This document shows, piece by piece, positions 59,501 to 64,000 of a stretch of DNA of 64,000 nucleotides. Position 1 is the first letter of the stretch. Each line of letters starts with the position of its first letter. Source of the DNA: Lytechinus variegatus (taxonomy: Eukaryota; Echinodermata; Echinoidea; Temnopleuroida; Toxopneustidae); contig NC_054744.1 of the NCBI RefSeq assembly GCF_018143015.1, forward strand, positions 4,051,059 to 4,115,058, in the 5' to 3' direction. Under the pieces are notes generated by a model that saw only the letters and a list, made by a program, of their open reading frames with translations, was not told the origin of the DNA and searched no databases. The position numbers were made by a program, and so were the translations under genes.

Positions 59501-61957
59501 GTACTTTGAGAGTACCAAGCTCAACAGTCTTGAAGACATCATCGGGGCATGTAACATTAGGAGGTGTCGTGTCAGCTGGAAGCATAATAAAAGTGCATTG
59601 GCAGACAGTAAAAACATCACTGAAAAACAAACGTAGCAGCATAATTTAAACAAGGTGCTAAAAGCAAATTTCATGTGTATACCCTAGATTATATCATTTG
59701 CCTCAATATATTTTTGTTACAGAGTCGTTACATTATTATTAGTTTCCAGGCATGTTGTGTGTTCAACCATTGTTCACAACAAACAAGAGTTTTTGTCTTG
59801 TTCTATTTTTATACAGATTATGATATACATGTACAAATGAAAGATGGTTCCAAATTTTTTTTAAAAAGAAAAAAATGTATAAATTGTATATTATTTTACA
59901 AGCACATTAGATTTAAGCCTAAAGTCATTCTGACATTGACAATGATGAAGAAAGTGGCAAAGCGCAGGAGAGCGTTTCATAAAAGGACTACTGTCAAGAC
60001 AAGAATCATAAGCTCTCTATATGGACCCATCTTTTGATCTATTTCCCATGAAAAGGTAAGAAGTATCAAAAAGGTGGTGAAGTGGGGGTAGTCATGGGAT
60101 TTACAAAAAATACCTTTATTCGAAGTCGGTGGAGTTGTCGTGGAAACTTGAGAACCTGTATCGTGAAGAAAAGATCAAAATAATGTTTGTATTCTTTATA
60201 AATGAAAAAATGTTGCTATCGGTAATAAAAGAATGAATTTTATATCTGTGAAATGATAAATGGTCGCTTGACAATTCAAGAATATAGTCAGATGTAGGGG
60301 CTGCGGACTGGTTGGCACTTGCCCCCTAAAAATTCTTCTTTAGGAAAAATATGCCTTTTATTCAAAATGGAAAGTGCCCTTTTTCAAAATGAAACGTGCC
60401 CTTTTTTCAAATGAAATACCTTTTCTGAGGTAAAACATAATACATCTTACGTTAGAAATCACAAAATTTTTGGCTCGCGCATCGCACTCGCGCCAATTAT
60501 TGTTTAGTAAGATATTTGTAATACAAAAAACTGCTTAGAATGCTGCAGTGTTCAGGTTGGAATATCACGAATTTTCAGCTTGCACTTAGCCCTCGCATTA
60601 TTCGATCGGTGGTATATATATATATATCATATTAATCAGTCACTAAATGCAGTCCCTCTTATCTGGTCAGTATATTAATGATTTCAGCTCGCGCTTTGCG
60701 CTCGCGTCAATTCTTTAGCTAGATACACAACTTTTTTTCATGATGATAAAAATTGCGTGGAATGTTTGATTTTCATGTCTTATCGAATGAAATTCCCAAA
60801 AGTGTAAGCTTGCGATTCGCGCTCACAACATCTCGCCAGGGTGCACCTATTACAGTAATAAGTGCCATAATTACACACAAAAAGCGAGTTGAACAACTTT
60901 AGATTTGATTTATTTTCTTCAATAAATCACTACGATCACTCGTGGAAAAAATATAGCCTAAATATATATTTCATCCATCAAAAATCACTTTTAAAAAGGC
61001 CTTTCTCAACTTAATTACCACAAACACACAACTACTTCACACAGAAGATAATCATAAGGTGAAAATATTCGTTTGCATTATAATGCCAATTTTAACATAA
61101 TCATAAATGCCGTTTTGGGGCTTTGCCCCCAAACAAAAATACTTTCCGCCGCCCCTGCCCCGTTGATTTTACCACCATTTCGATAATCAATTCATTTTGA
61201 TTTATATTATTTATTTAGGTTTATGAATAAATGGAGAAGAAGCAAAGAAAATGAGAGTTGAAAATCAAAAGAGGGTACAGAAAGGAAAGAACCATGAAAA
61301 ACGGCAAGTCATTAAAATAGCCCATTTTCAGGTCTGTGCATTAACATCTGCTCGCGCTCCGCACTCGCATTATTGATCTCGTCTTTACGAAGTACCCTTT
61401 TTTGTAATAATAAAGCTAACATTTACTTCAATTTTCCGTCTTGAGGGCTACCCCCCCCCCCCCCCTCCCCCCTGAGTGTCACTTGGGGGCTCATTGACCA
61501 TCAAAGAGTCTCACTACGATAAGAATTAAGTAAGACAAATTGAGAAAAATGGAAAGGAAAGGAAATGAAAGGAAAGGGAAGGGGAGGAAAGGAAAAAGAT
61601 ATAAAAAATGTTACATTAATTTTTGTTTTATATTTTGTCAAAATCCATCACAATTTAATCGTTGTGGTAAACACGTATGTCATTTTAACAGCTGTTTAAA
61701 CTTTTAAACAACTGTTTATTTTTTAGACAAGTTGTTTGAAATGAAACAATTACAAAATAAGTTTAAACAGCTTGTTGTTAGAGTAAAAGGCTTAAACAAC
61801 GTATTTTCTACTTTTTTTACTGTTAACTATAAAAACAAACACCAATGATTCTTACGTTCGTCACAGTGTTTTCCTTGGAATTCATCTGGGCAATGACATT
61901 CATAGCCTTCCATAGTCTCCTCGCACCAGCCGTTCTGACAAGGATTGCTCTCACAGT
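26428..61957 (-). CDS. Mosaic secreted protein: EGF, 6 HYR, F5/8 type C, C-type lectin (13 exons, 5' partial)
   Basis: Exons, in order: 61957-61856 (EGF), 60155-60114 (linker), 59575-59327, 59162-58917, 58730-58485, 56972-56727, 55226-54978, 54793-54545 (HYR 1-6), 35630-35401, 32239-32084, 31386-31239 (F5/8C), 30513-30211 and 26573-26428 (lectin, stop TAA). Every junction has GT-AG and keeps frame: phase 1 throughout except two phase-0 introns inside F5/8C. Together they give 869 residues. The first exon opens in phase 1, so the signal peptide and any earlier domains lie beyond 62 kb. There is no membrane span after the lectin domain, so the product should be secreted. EGF, HYR, discoidin and lectin modules bind proteins or sugars in the extracellular space. 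A recognition role in immunity or matrix is plausible but inferred. The 18.9-kb intron 8 holds two large mobile elements and could hide further exons, though none was found. Joining all exons in one gene rests on strand, order and phase, not on a transcript. Confidence 0.8.
26679..26921. mobile_element. MITE with TACAC.G..AAAA ends and TA flanks
   Basis: TACACAGCAAAATCTGTGGTG at the left end is inverted as CACCGCAGTTTTTACAGTGTA at the right. Next to each end is AGAGGACCACACC in inverse orientation. Internal ACACC/GGTGT words are numerous. It lies in the last intron of the lectin gene. Confidence 0.85.
27452..28128. mobile_element. Inverted-repeat element filled with short CGGAT words
   Basis: Terminal inverted repeats of about 45 bases begin AAGCCCCTTTTACACCTTCA then CGGA.GCAACACGGATCATC. 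Between them, the words ACGGAT, AAGGAT and CCCGGA recur about every 11-12 bases over 600 bases. No coding sequence and no clear target duplication. In the last intron of the lectin gene. Confidence 0.75.
28131..28205 (-). mobile_element. tRNA-like SINE fragment
   Basis: On the minus strand GTGGCTCTGTCTC (box A-like) is followed by GGGTCGTGTGTTCGAATCCC (box B GTTCGAATCC). No complete tRNA fold. Confidence 0.5.
28206..28752. other. Intronic sequence, nothing recognised
   Basis: Contains a G-run near 28257-28267. No coding signal or repeat pair seen. Confidence 0.35.
28753..30130. repeat. Pyrimidine-rich dispersed repeat, copy B, interrupted
   Basis: Opens with TTGCGACCTATTCTGCATGA and AAGCAAGCC like the copy at 19548. 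C/T-rich sequence runs to 29140, is broken by the element at 29141-29910, and resumes to end near GCGCCACTG. Confidence 0.6.
29141..29910. mobile_element. Element with tandem units carrying AGGTCAAAGGTCA
   Basis: Starts TCACCTGAGAAGCAAAGTGA and ACTATAGGCGCCGCTTTTCC, and ends ATGCAGGTGAGACGGTC.AGAGGCATTCCAC. Between are units of about 150 bp, each with GTCACATGACCAAGGTCAAA and a TTGGTCTAGTTCAT block. An inverted, longer copy lies at 47920-48996. No coding sequence. Confidence 0.75.
30211..30513 (-). CDS. Exon: N-terminal part of C-type lectin domain
   Basis: Encodes GPDVANNWECISLKCYHFG and then APRTWEGAKEYCSNLPG, followed by a DDEIRDIIERGWNLP stretch and GVWINCNDKQTEEELICDVDG. The cysteine spacing, W.GAKEYC and the central W fit the first half of a C-type lectin domain. 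303 bases, phase 1 at both ends, donor GTATGT. Confidence 0.85.
31239..31386 (-). CDS. Exon: F5/8 type C domain, part 3
   Basis: Encodes EFRGNSDRNTVVKNALPEP, then TVCRFIRLLPISWNHWIALR and MELYGDPP. RFIRL.P..W...IALRMELYG is the typical ending of a discoidin domain. Starts in phase 0, ends in phase 1. Confidence 0.9.
31631..31776. mobile_element. MITE with GGCCGCGGAAC ends and 5-bp flanks
   Basis: CAGGGGCCGCGGAACGG at the left is inverted at the right (GGTTCCGCGGCCAATG). Flanks are CCATG on both sides (31626-31630, 31777-31781). The interior has long G- and C-runs that could pair. A left-end fragment of the same family lies at 43755-43802. Confidence 0.75.
32084..32239 (-). CDS. Exon: F5/8 type C domain, part 2
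   Basis: 52 codons in phase 0: VDLLTLYRVRGVATQGSHG, then ALHWVTSYKINCSQDGNNF and YTLQ. RVRGVATQG, WVTSYKI and SQDG are hallmark motifs of discoidin (F5/8 type C) domains. Confidence 0.92.
32821..33772. repeat. Pair of related palindromic repeat ends
   Basis: GATCAGATCAATCGTAACTC (from 32830) and GATCAGACCAATCGTAACTC (from 33741) are each followed by .GTAAGAC.G.GCCC. The first forms a 27-base near-palindrome. Probably MITE termini; the whole elements were not resolved. Confidence 0.4.
34090..34690 (+). mobile_element. 5'-truncated LINE, 3' end with end of ORF2
   Basis: A plus-strand frame to a stop at 34361-34363 contains YPLRNENNICLPRPRTNSC, then KRSFSYRAASEFNRIPLYVR and TFNSFKN. This resembles the extreme C-terminus of the reverse-transcriptase ORF of non-LTR elements (LR....LP.P......SF.Y.....WN.LP..IR). 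A 3' UTR of about 300 bases with a G-run follows, ending near GGAAATAAAAC. The rest of the LINE is absent. Confidence 0.65.
34691..35400. other. Intronic AT-rich sequence
   Basis: A short stretch near 34785-34860 (AAATAGTGAGTG...CTCATTTGCATACTAGC) resembles the foldback MITE family. Nothing else seen. Confidence 0.35.
35401..35630 (-). CDS. Exon: F5/8 type C domain, part 1
   Basis: Encodes (D)MPGDFDYPLGVENGFIPD, then SSLKASSFWHRYWNHDGIHY, and later GAWSPADTNNNHWMQ. PLG.E.G.I.DS...ASS and GAW.P......W.Q are the opening and middle of a discoidin domain. Acceptor CCACCAG, donor GTGAGC, phase 1 to 0. Confidence 0.92.
35631..36528. other. Intronic sequence, nothing recognised
   Basis: AT-rich, no coding signal. 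The Gmr1-type LTR element begins at 36529. Confidence 0.35.
36529..37920 (-). repeat. 3' LTR with a nested insertion (about 36990-37885)
   Basis: Matches 42373-42865 up to TTGTTCAGAATAA and again from AACACTAAATAGACTTACAG. Between them are about 895 bases absent from the other LTR, bounded by TAA and by GGACCCCT/AGGGGT-like ends. The insert is not recognised. Its duplicated TAA and imperfect inverted ends would fit a Harbinger-type insertion, but this is weak. Confidence 0.8.
38065..41400 (-). CDS. pol: Pol of Gmr1-type retrotransposon (PR-INT-RT-RH)
   Basis: A 1111-codon open frame. The N-terminal part has an aspartic protease motif (VLRDSGCTTVIV). Next comes integrase: an HHCC zinc-binding region (KLAHESILGGHLG ... 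CRSCGPCQ), a core with MDLVGPIEP and LTDRGSQF, and HPACNGLVERFNGTLKSML. After about 150 residues of linker follows reverse transcriptase (VKKKDGSIRFCCDYRKLN, YFTKIDLTKGYWQVPL, FGLVNAPASF, IDDILIH), then RNase H (LRTDASDNGLGAIL). Integrase upstream of reverse transcriptase is opposite to ordinary Ty3/gypsy elements. It enables replication and insertion of the element and is not a host gene. Confidence 0.93.
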   Translation of the reverse strand: MSLIVQENLTEDGSGVKLASGDTLPVLSAVASGSEVEMPVVDGLVNGKPVDVLRDSGCTTVIVRYELVREEQFFGDRLTCLLVDRTLRNFRRAKIDIDTPYFKGKVEALCVPTPVYDLVLGNIPGARQPADPDGDWTPGDHQGSAVETRGQKRQAGRTRPPLPVTKPLEDMVSVDNLIQAQKEDSSLDASRKAAEKGEKKISKGGNSSCFFFKKDVLYREYMDATPGSDVLLQVVVPTKFRNQVLKLAHESILGGHLGNKTCEKILMHFFWPGMHADVVRYCRSCGPCQRTSPKGKVTKVPLGSTPLIDEPFRRVAMDLVGPIEPASGKGNRFILTVVDYATRYPEAVALRRIDAQTVAEALMDIYSRVGIPREVLTDRGSQFTSELMKEVSRLLSIRQMTTTPYHPACNGLVERFNGTLKSMLRKMCEERPKDWERYLNPLLFAYRDSVQESTGFSPFELLYGRAVRGPLAILQELWTGEVDEPDTKTTYQYVLDLKERLESTCQLAQQNLSKSAETYRRQYNKKAKERKFEVDDEVLLLLPSDNNKFLMHWKGPFKVVQKVGPLDYKIDLDGKTKTFHANLLKKYYRREEVSAGVFDVVCVSVVDEDVSQDCEGESEDVDPSVRKDILHLPNLNPTESLNDVQISPQLDDDQQEKVNSLLHEYEEVLTDMPGSTNLGKHDIKLVTKEPIKSKPYPLPHALRGKVNEEVQKMMDLGIVEPSNSPYASPVVMVKKKDGSIRFCCDYRKLNQVTITDAEPIPDQEEIFAKLSRAKYFTKIDLTKGYWQVPLTEEAKELTAFVTPEGLYQFRSMPFGLVNAPASFSRIMRDLLRGLKYVDNFIDDILIHTVSFEEHLDTLREVFERLKKANLTARPTKCTIGCVSIEFLGHRVGQRELRPVQDKVKAVQEAQRPKTKKQLRSFLGLVGYYRRFIPNFAAIAVPLTDRTKKGEPLLVKWGDAEEAAFNTLKTKLAREPILHLPDLDHPFILRTDASDNGLGAILLQETEGKKFPIAYASKKLLPREQGYSVMERECLAVVWGVLKFEPYLYGKHFHLETDHQPLKCIAKSKVANARILRWALLLQPFRFTITAIKSVENVGADYLSRIPDNDST
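41397..42065 (-). CDS. gag: Gag-like protein of the Gmr1-type element
   Basis: 222 codons. An acidic/basic N-terminus is followed by a strongly helical, coiled-coil-prone repeat (AEVAARNAEIEARNAEIEAR), a Lys/Glu-rich stretch, an Asn-rich linker and one CCHC zinc knuckle (CFNCNKFGHISFNC). It is short for a Ty3/gypsy Gag and no capsid-type region is recognisable, so the copy may depend on relatives for particles. Its end overlaps the pol frame by a few bases. Confidence 0.8.
   Translation of the reverse strand: MAYSMERDKFIAQGEKFGLEGDKLRAYVDGCVREARDERAAARSAEVAARNAEIEARNAEIEARKAESYIIAQRDEARKKESELLDKRIKLEELRKNNGTENVSRAGHSHKPSIPPLPSLADQFNEAHADMRIRRMNKAHQSSSKNVNPNVNKSNNNAISHTKVEKPGKSKFDDKKCFNCNKFGHISFNCPNKKGRREMGASVVAGRSAEDTSAGDDAAARV
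42373..42865 (-). repeat. 5' LTR of the Gmr1-type element
   Basis: 493 bp, TGTCAG...TGTGACA, about 99% identical to the other LTR outside the nested insertion. Confidence 0.9.
42866..43754. other. Intronic sequence, nothing recognised
   Basis: AT-rich, with an open frame at 43307-43567 that lacks any recognisable domain. Confidence 0.35.
43755..43811. mobile_element. Left fragment of a GGCCGCGGAAC MITE
   Basis: GCAGGGGCCGCGGAACGG followed by TTTTCAAAGTGG repeats the left end of the MITE at 31631. A G-run (43803-43811) then abuts the giant inverted-repeat element. Confidence 0.6.
43817..44048. repeat. Outer array, left arm (11 units)
   Basis: Eleven CCCACAAATGTAATAA units separated by short spacers (CG, CACTTTA, TTTCA, TTTTTGATCG and others). 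The spacer order is the reverse of that in 52193-52408. Confidence 0.9.
44120..45240. repeat. Inner array, left arm (about 22 units of 50 bp)
   Basis: Units of AAAGTCTTTATTCCAGACCC then GGTTGTTTAAAAAATAATA and TATAAGTCC, with small variants. Diverged units continue to about 46680, with CCAGACC.A.TTATTT-like cores every 80-150 bases. Confidence 0.9.
46690..46775 (+). mobile_element. Possible LINE tail fragment
   Basis: GGTATACAACTTGTTTTTGT followed by GAAATAAATAAAATTGAATTGAATTG-type sequence resembles the short tandem-repeat tail of CR1/RTE-type LINEs. Short, weak call. Confidence 0.35.
46987..47361 (+). mobile_element. Two tandem 7SL/Alu-like SINE copies with CA tails
   Basis: Copies at about 46987-47150 and 47181-47348 are about 95% alike. 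Each ends CAAAACTCAAA followed by a CA run (47152-47180, 47348-47361). Copy 1 begins CTGGGCGTTGTGGCGTGCGC then CTGTAATCCAAGCT. This resembles the start of 7SL RNA and Alu (GGGCG..GTGGCGCG.GCCTGTA.TCC.AGCT). It is followed by a canonical pol III box B (GGTTCGAGCCC, 47054-47064). The body (GTCACGTCTTTCGGATGGTG and onward) is not recognised. No coding sequence. Confidence 0.7.
47362..47720. other. Intronic sequence with a CT microsatellite
   Basis: A CT run lies near 47548-47568. Nothing else recognised. Confidence 0.4.
47721..47905. repeat. Direct repeat flanking the nested element, left copy
   Basis: Sequence from CCCTCTTGCTAGAATG to GGAATGAATATACAA recurs at 49112-49300 (for example CATAGATCGTC.ATCAACAAC and GGGAAGTAATCCCC). 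The copies flank the element at 47920-48996. Confidence 0.7.
47920..48996. mobile_element. Second, inverted copy of the AGGTCAAAGGTCA element
   Basis: Inverse of 29141-29910, from GTGGAATGCCTCTGGCCG to the GCAGGTGAGAC end. It has about five to seven units, most with TGACCTTTGACCTTG.TCATG. The GC-rich end (GACGCCGCCGCCGCCGTCGG) also matches. Nested in the giant inverted-repeat element. Confidence 0.75.
49112..49300. repeat. Direct repeat flanking the nested element, right copy
   Basis: Partner of 47721-47905, about 1.39 kb away. Confidence 0.7.
49315..49923. mobile_element. Full-length foldback MITE bounded by TTAA, second copy
   Basis: Same family as 23796-24401, with inverted arms (CGGATGTAAAATAAGAAAGT / ACTTTCTTATTTTACATCCG) and TTAA at each end. 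Nested in the giant inverted-repeat element. Confidence 0.85.
50040..52120. repeat. Inner array, right arm (about 35-40 units of 50 bp)
   Basis: Inverse of the left inner array: CGGGTCTGGAATAAAGACTT then TGGACTTATATTATTATTTTT. It is longer than the left array and has a higher-order pattern of alternating unit variants (CAACAGGG versus CAACCGGG). Confidence 0.9.
52193..52408. repeat. Outer array, right arm (10 units)
   Basis: Ten TTATTACATTTGTGGG units with spacers in the reverse order of the left arm; one CG-spaced unit fewer. Confidence 0.9.
52435..52580. repeat. 24-bp perfect palindrome and array of CATAATGTCGCAA words
   Basis: ATAATGTCGCAA followed by its exact inverse (52435-52458). The following 120 bases hold about six related words in both orientations (GTGACATTATGCG, GGCATAATGTCACAG, GCATAACGTCGCAAG, GCATAATGTCGCAAC). 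Confidence 0.8.
52581..53172. other. Intronic sequence, nothing recognised
   Basis: AT-rich, with a C-run near 52936-52945. Confidence 0.35.
53173..53950. repeat. Dispersed repeat with CG-rich hairpin words
   Basis: Begins CAGTGGCGGCACCAGG and contains GAGCGCGCGAAGCGCGAG (about 53551) and GCGAGCGCGAATCGCGCGC (about 53646), each self-complementary, before G/C-runs near 53890-53930. Related to 60290-61490. Confidence 0.5.
54091..54150. repeat. TA microsatellite
   Basis: Imperfect TATATA/TAAATA run followed by CATACATA. Confidence 0.85.
54300..54362 (-). pseudogene. Remnant of a seventh HYR exon
   Basis: About the first 55 bases of an HYR exon (VDTTPPNVTCPDDVFK) behind the same acceptor and intron as the intact copies. 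Sequence then leaves homology, with no donor. It is the next expected 430-bp unit after HYR 6 and is truncated. Confidence 0.75.
54545..59575 (-). CDS. HYR domain array: six intact exons
   Basis: Exons 59575-59327, 59162-58917, 58730-58485, 56972-56727, 55226-54978 and 54793-54545 (249 or 246 bases, all phase 1-1) each encode one HYR domain: DTTPPNVTCPDDVFKTVELG at the start, FTEPSATDVSGNATLVF in the middle, and SDGSGNQASCNFTVVVNTG at the end. Two cysteines per domain. The three 246-base exons lack one codon (DEF versus EF). HYR domains are immunoglobulin-like extracellular modules used in adhesion. Exons 3 and 4 of the array encode identical peptides. Each domain carries five N-glycosylation sequons (NVT, NFT, NAT, NYS, NFT), about 30 in all. 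Basic spacing is about 430 bases (exon plus intron), interrupted by a 1.2-kb insertion in two places. Confidence 0.93.
55296..56512. mobile_element. 1.2-kb insertion of unknown type in the HYR array (copy 1; copy 2 at 57054-58270)
   Basis: Breaks the 430-bp HYR unit between an intron and the interior of an exon. Begins ACAGTGCGTCCCAGAAAAAA and includes CGGCCTTTGGGCCGCGAATG and CAAATAAACC. No inverted end or open frame explains it. The start resembles a mariner-type terminus, but the other end is missing. Confidence 0.5.
56513..56542 (-). pseudogene. Remnant of an HYR exon (twin at 58271-58300)
   Basis: Only the acceptor and about 30 bases of the exon (TTGACACGACCTCTCCCAAT) remain beside the 1.2-kb insertion. 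The second tandem unit carries the same remnant. Confidence 0.75.
59576..60113. other. Intron between linker and first HYR exon
   Basis: No repeat or exon recognised. A 120-codon plus-strand open frame (59675-60037) has no supporting features. Confidence 0.4.
60114..60155 (-). CDS. Micro-exon: Ser/Thr/Pro linker
   Basis: 42 bases, phase 1-1, encoding (R)SQVSTTTPPTSNK, a probable O-glycosylated linker between EGF and HYR 1. Acceptor ATACAG, donor GTATTT. The small size lowers certainty, but phase and composition fit. Confidence 0.7.
60290..61490. repeat. Dispersed repeat with CG-rich hairpin words, second copy
   Basis: From GGGGCTGCGGACTGGTTGGC to the C-run at 61451-61472. It contains five or six words of the type GCTCGCGC.T.GC.CTCGC (about 60474, 60590, 60688, 60810, 61352) spaced at roughly 100-500 bases. 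No coding sequence. Lies in the intron between the EGF and linker exons. Confidence 0.5.
61491..61855. other. Intron sequence with GGAAA repeats and GTTTAAAC words
   Basis: A GGAAA-rich simple repeat lies near 61550-61600. At 61690-61800 several AACAGCTGTTTAAAC-like palindromic words occur. Confidence 0.45.
61856..61957 (-). CDS. EGF-like domain exon (first visible exon of the mosaic gene)
   Basis: 34 codons, phase 1-1: (D)CESNPCQNGWCEETMEGYEC, then HCPDEFQGKHCDE. Six cysteines in the EGF pattern C-C-C-C-C-C with GYEC.C and a final G.HC. No calcium-binding D.D/N motif precedes the first cysteine in this exon. Acceptor CCATAG, donor GTAAGA. Confidence 0.92.
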
Positions 61958-62039
61958 CTATGGATTTTGAAAGAAATGATTTCTACATGAATATTAATGA
62001 AACATTTATAACCCCCCCCAAAAAAAAGTTTCATTTCGT

Positions 62040-62456
62040 CTGCCATTCTTCAACCGGGTCCAAATTTTGAAGATTGGTCTTATCTTTCTTTAATTTTTTT
62101 AAAGAAAGACCTTAATACTCATGTTATTCCACAGGAATAAGAAAATGATAGGATCTGAGGTTTCGAAGATTTTTTTAAATGAATGAGTCTTGAATAAAGA
62201 CAACGCTTAGTTTACAGGATTGCTTGGGAATCTTTTTTTTTCTGTTAGGAAGATTTTTTTCTCAAGTACTGGGTGTGGAGGAAAGACTGCGTGTATTACC
62301 CATGCCTTATTACAATGTTTTAGTTTAGAACAAATTTGAAAAATATCTCTTCAAATTTATTACATTTATGGGTAAAGCCATTATTACATTTCTGGCAAAA
62401 GTGCGTTATTACATTTGTGGGTAGAGTGTAGTTGCATCTGTGGGTGTAACAGGCCT
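62040..62456. mobile_element. Right-end fragment of a second giant inverted-repeat element
   Basis: Diverged inner-type units (GAGTCTTGAATAAAGACAAC, CTGGGTGTGGAGGAAAGAC) lead to the unique stretch CTTCAAATTTATTACATTTA. Four or so degraded outer units follow, then the terminus TGTGGGTGTAACAGG, as at 52413. Confidence 0.75.
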
Positions 62457-63850
62457 TCGTAATACCGTATGAAAGCTAGGGAAACTATGGGACACATTTT
62501 GAATAATCAAATTATGATTAATAAAACATAACATTAACTTCGATATCAGTCGTGTGAAAGCTGTATTCGACTAATGGGCTTTCTTCTTCTTGTTCTCCTC
62601 CTTCTAAAAGCGTTGTTGTAGGCTTTAGTCTGCATCTCCCACTCCCCCCCCCCCCTCCCCCTCTCCCTTTACATACCTCCCTTTCACTCACTAATCCCCA
62701 CTCTCTAAACGTGTAGGATGTGCTGTGAAACGCCTGTCAATCTGACATGCTTGGTTGGTAATTTGAAGAAGTACTTTTTTCACTCGTCAAGGAAATTCAG
62801 TAAATATAAAAAAAAATACAAGGACACAGTTTTGCTTAATATTAACAATTTGATATCGTTTTGTCCTGTTATTAGCTGCTGTACCGACAATTAGTCTTTC
62901 GGAATATCAAATTTCACCCATTAATAGAACGAGTTTTGTGCATAATACATGCTTTCGGATCCCATTAAAAATTCATTTCCGATCCTAAAATGATTAGATG
63001 AGATGAAATGTCGGATAACTGAATTTCATCTTCAAAAATTGTCAACTATGGTATTTAGCTCGGTGTTTTATTATTTTTTTATTTAATGAATAGGTAAAAG
63101 TGAAATGAAAAACGAGCAAGGGATAACAAATTTATGAACTTAAAAGGGGACACTAAAACTGTGCAAACTTCAAATTGACAACTTGATGAGTAGACTGTGA
63201 AAATGGCAAGGACAACATTCCCATTCGGTCCCTTTTTCAGACCATAATGAAAAAAAATAATATTTAAATATCCTCGTGATATGAATAGATATTCAGACCA
63301 TATATTTTAAATTTAATAAGTTTCTGTATTGAAGCAAGTAGAGGAGTAGTCCATTATACCCTATATACACACAAAAGTCTCCATTTTTTTCTATGATGTA
63401 TCAATATGCGGAAAAAAAGAAAAATATCGAGGAATTCACGGAATTTGAAAGAAAACACAAAATTATCCTGGTTAAAAATGCAAATAAATTTGATTCATGA
63501 AAACTGTAGTGAAAATCATGGAAATCATGAGAATCAGAGCGAATTGGATCGAATTAAAATAAAAAAAAATGTCCATAGAACCCAATAGCAATGTCTATAT
63601 CATTTTTGTTTTTATATCATTTTTCTATTTTTTTTTATTTACAGTCGTGTATTCATTTATTTGGTACATTTCACAGAACATGGAATGTGGTATAACACGA
63701 AGTTTACATTTATTCCTCCTTTTCAGTGTATTGAGTACCCGTTTTACAATATTTAAAACTTTATTGTCTTTCGAATTTTGTTCATACTTTTACCTGTTTA
63801 ATTACCTGTTTTTCTGCATTTTTCCCTTTTCATTAAGAAAACAGCTCTCT
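62457..63850. other. No gene seen
   Basis: AT-rich, with a C-run near 62645-62665. Further 5' exons of the mosaic gene must lie beyond, or were not recognised here. Confidence 0.35.
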
Positions 63851-63859
63851 ACTTGGGTT

Positions 63860-64000
63860 ACACTTCGTAATTCAGAAACACGTAAATTGCCTATACCTCG
63901 ATGTTCGTTAATCCGAAAACGTAAAAGGGTTCGTCAATCCAAACATTTGTGGCGTTATTCCGAAGGTTCGATAATCCGAGAACAAAATAAGGTTCGATGT
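63860..64000. repeat. Degenerate short tandem repeat at window edge
   Basis: Words TTCGTAATTC.GAA, TTCGTTAATCCGAA, TTCGTCAATCC.AA, GCGTTATTCCGAA and TTCGATAATCCGA recur every 22-40 bases to the end of the window. Confidence 0.6.

Noticed and set aside
54545-59575. Plus-strand frames reading like MPDTSVADGSVKLMG
   Set aside because: Antisense of the HYR exons; splice sites and HYR motifs fix the minus strand.
59675-60037. 120-codon plus-strand protein
   Set aside because: Lies in an intron of the minus-strand mosaic gene and shows no domain or signal.

Overview
The window looks like nuclear DNA of an echinoderm, most likely a sea urchin. Three things suggest this. The host genes are intron-rich mosaics built from domains that sea urchins have expanded (SRCR, HYR, EGF, F5/8 type C, C-type lectin), with nearly all introns in phase 1. 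One LTR element has its integrase before its reverse transcriptase, the Gmr1 type described from deuterostomes. The DNA is AT-rich and crowded with short inverted-repeat elements, G/C homopolymer runs and microsatellites. The species call is inference.

Layout: (1) 1-1.95 kb, + strand: last exon of a lysine-rich, probably nuclear protein. (2) 2.18-10.1 kb: a hAT-like short transposon split by a broken LTR retrotransposon (minus), which carries an intronless, 5'-truncated SETD4-like methyltransferase sequence in the opposite orientation, flanked by a 51-bp direct repeat. (3) 10.1-14 kb: no gene seen; some MITEs. (4) 14.8-18.9 kb, minus: a complete four-exon gene for a receptor with signal peptide, two SRCR domains, one membrane span and a cytoplasmic tail with five PPxY motifs. 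(5) 19-26 kb: SINE, MITEs and low-complexity DNA. (6) 26.4-62 kb, minus: one large gene, open at its 5' end, whose 13 exons join in phase to give EGF, Ser/Thr/Pro linker, six HYR domains, one F5/8 type C domain and one C-type lectin domain with a stop and poly(A) signal.

The 18.9-kb intron between the last HYR exon and the F5/8C exons holds a young, nearly whole Gmr1-type element (36.5-42.9 kb) and a giant inverted-repeat element (43.8-52.4 kb). The arms of the latter are satellite-like arrays that mirror each other unit by unit. Inside it lie two tandem 7SL/Alu-like SINE copies and other nested repeats. The HYR exons grew by tandem duplication of a unit of about 430 bp and, more recently, of a 1758-bp unit.

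The two well-supported host genes both encode extracellular recognition modules: a membrane receptor that could recruit WW-domain ubiquitin ligases, and a secreted, heavily glycosylated lectin-like protein. An immune or adhesion role is plausible for both but is inference.
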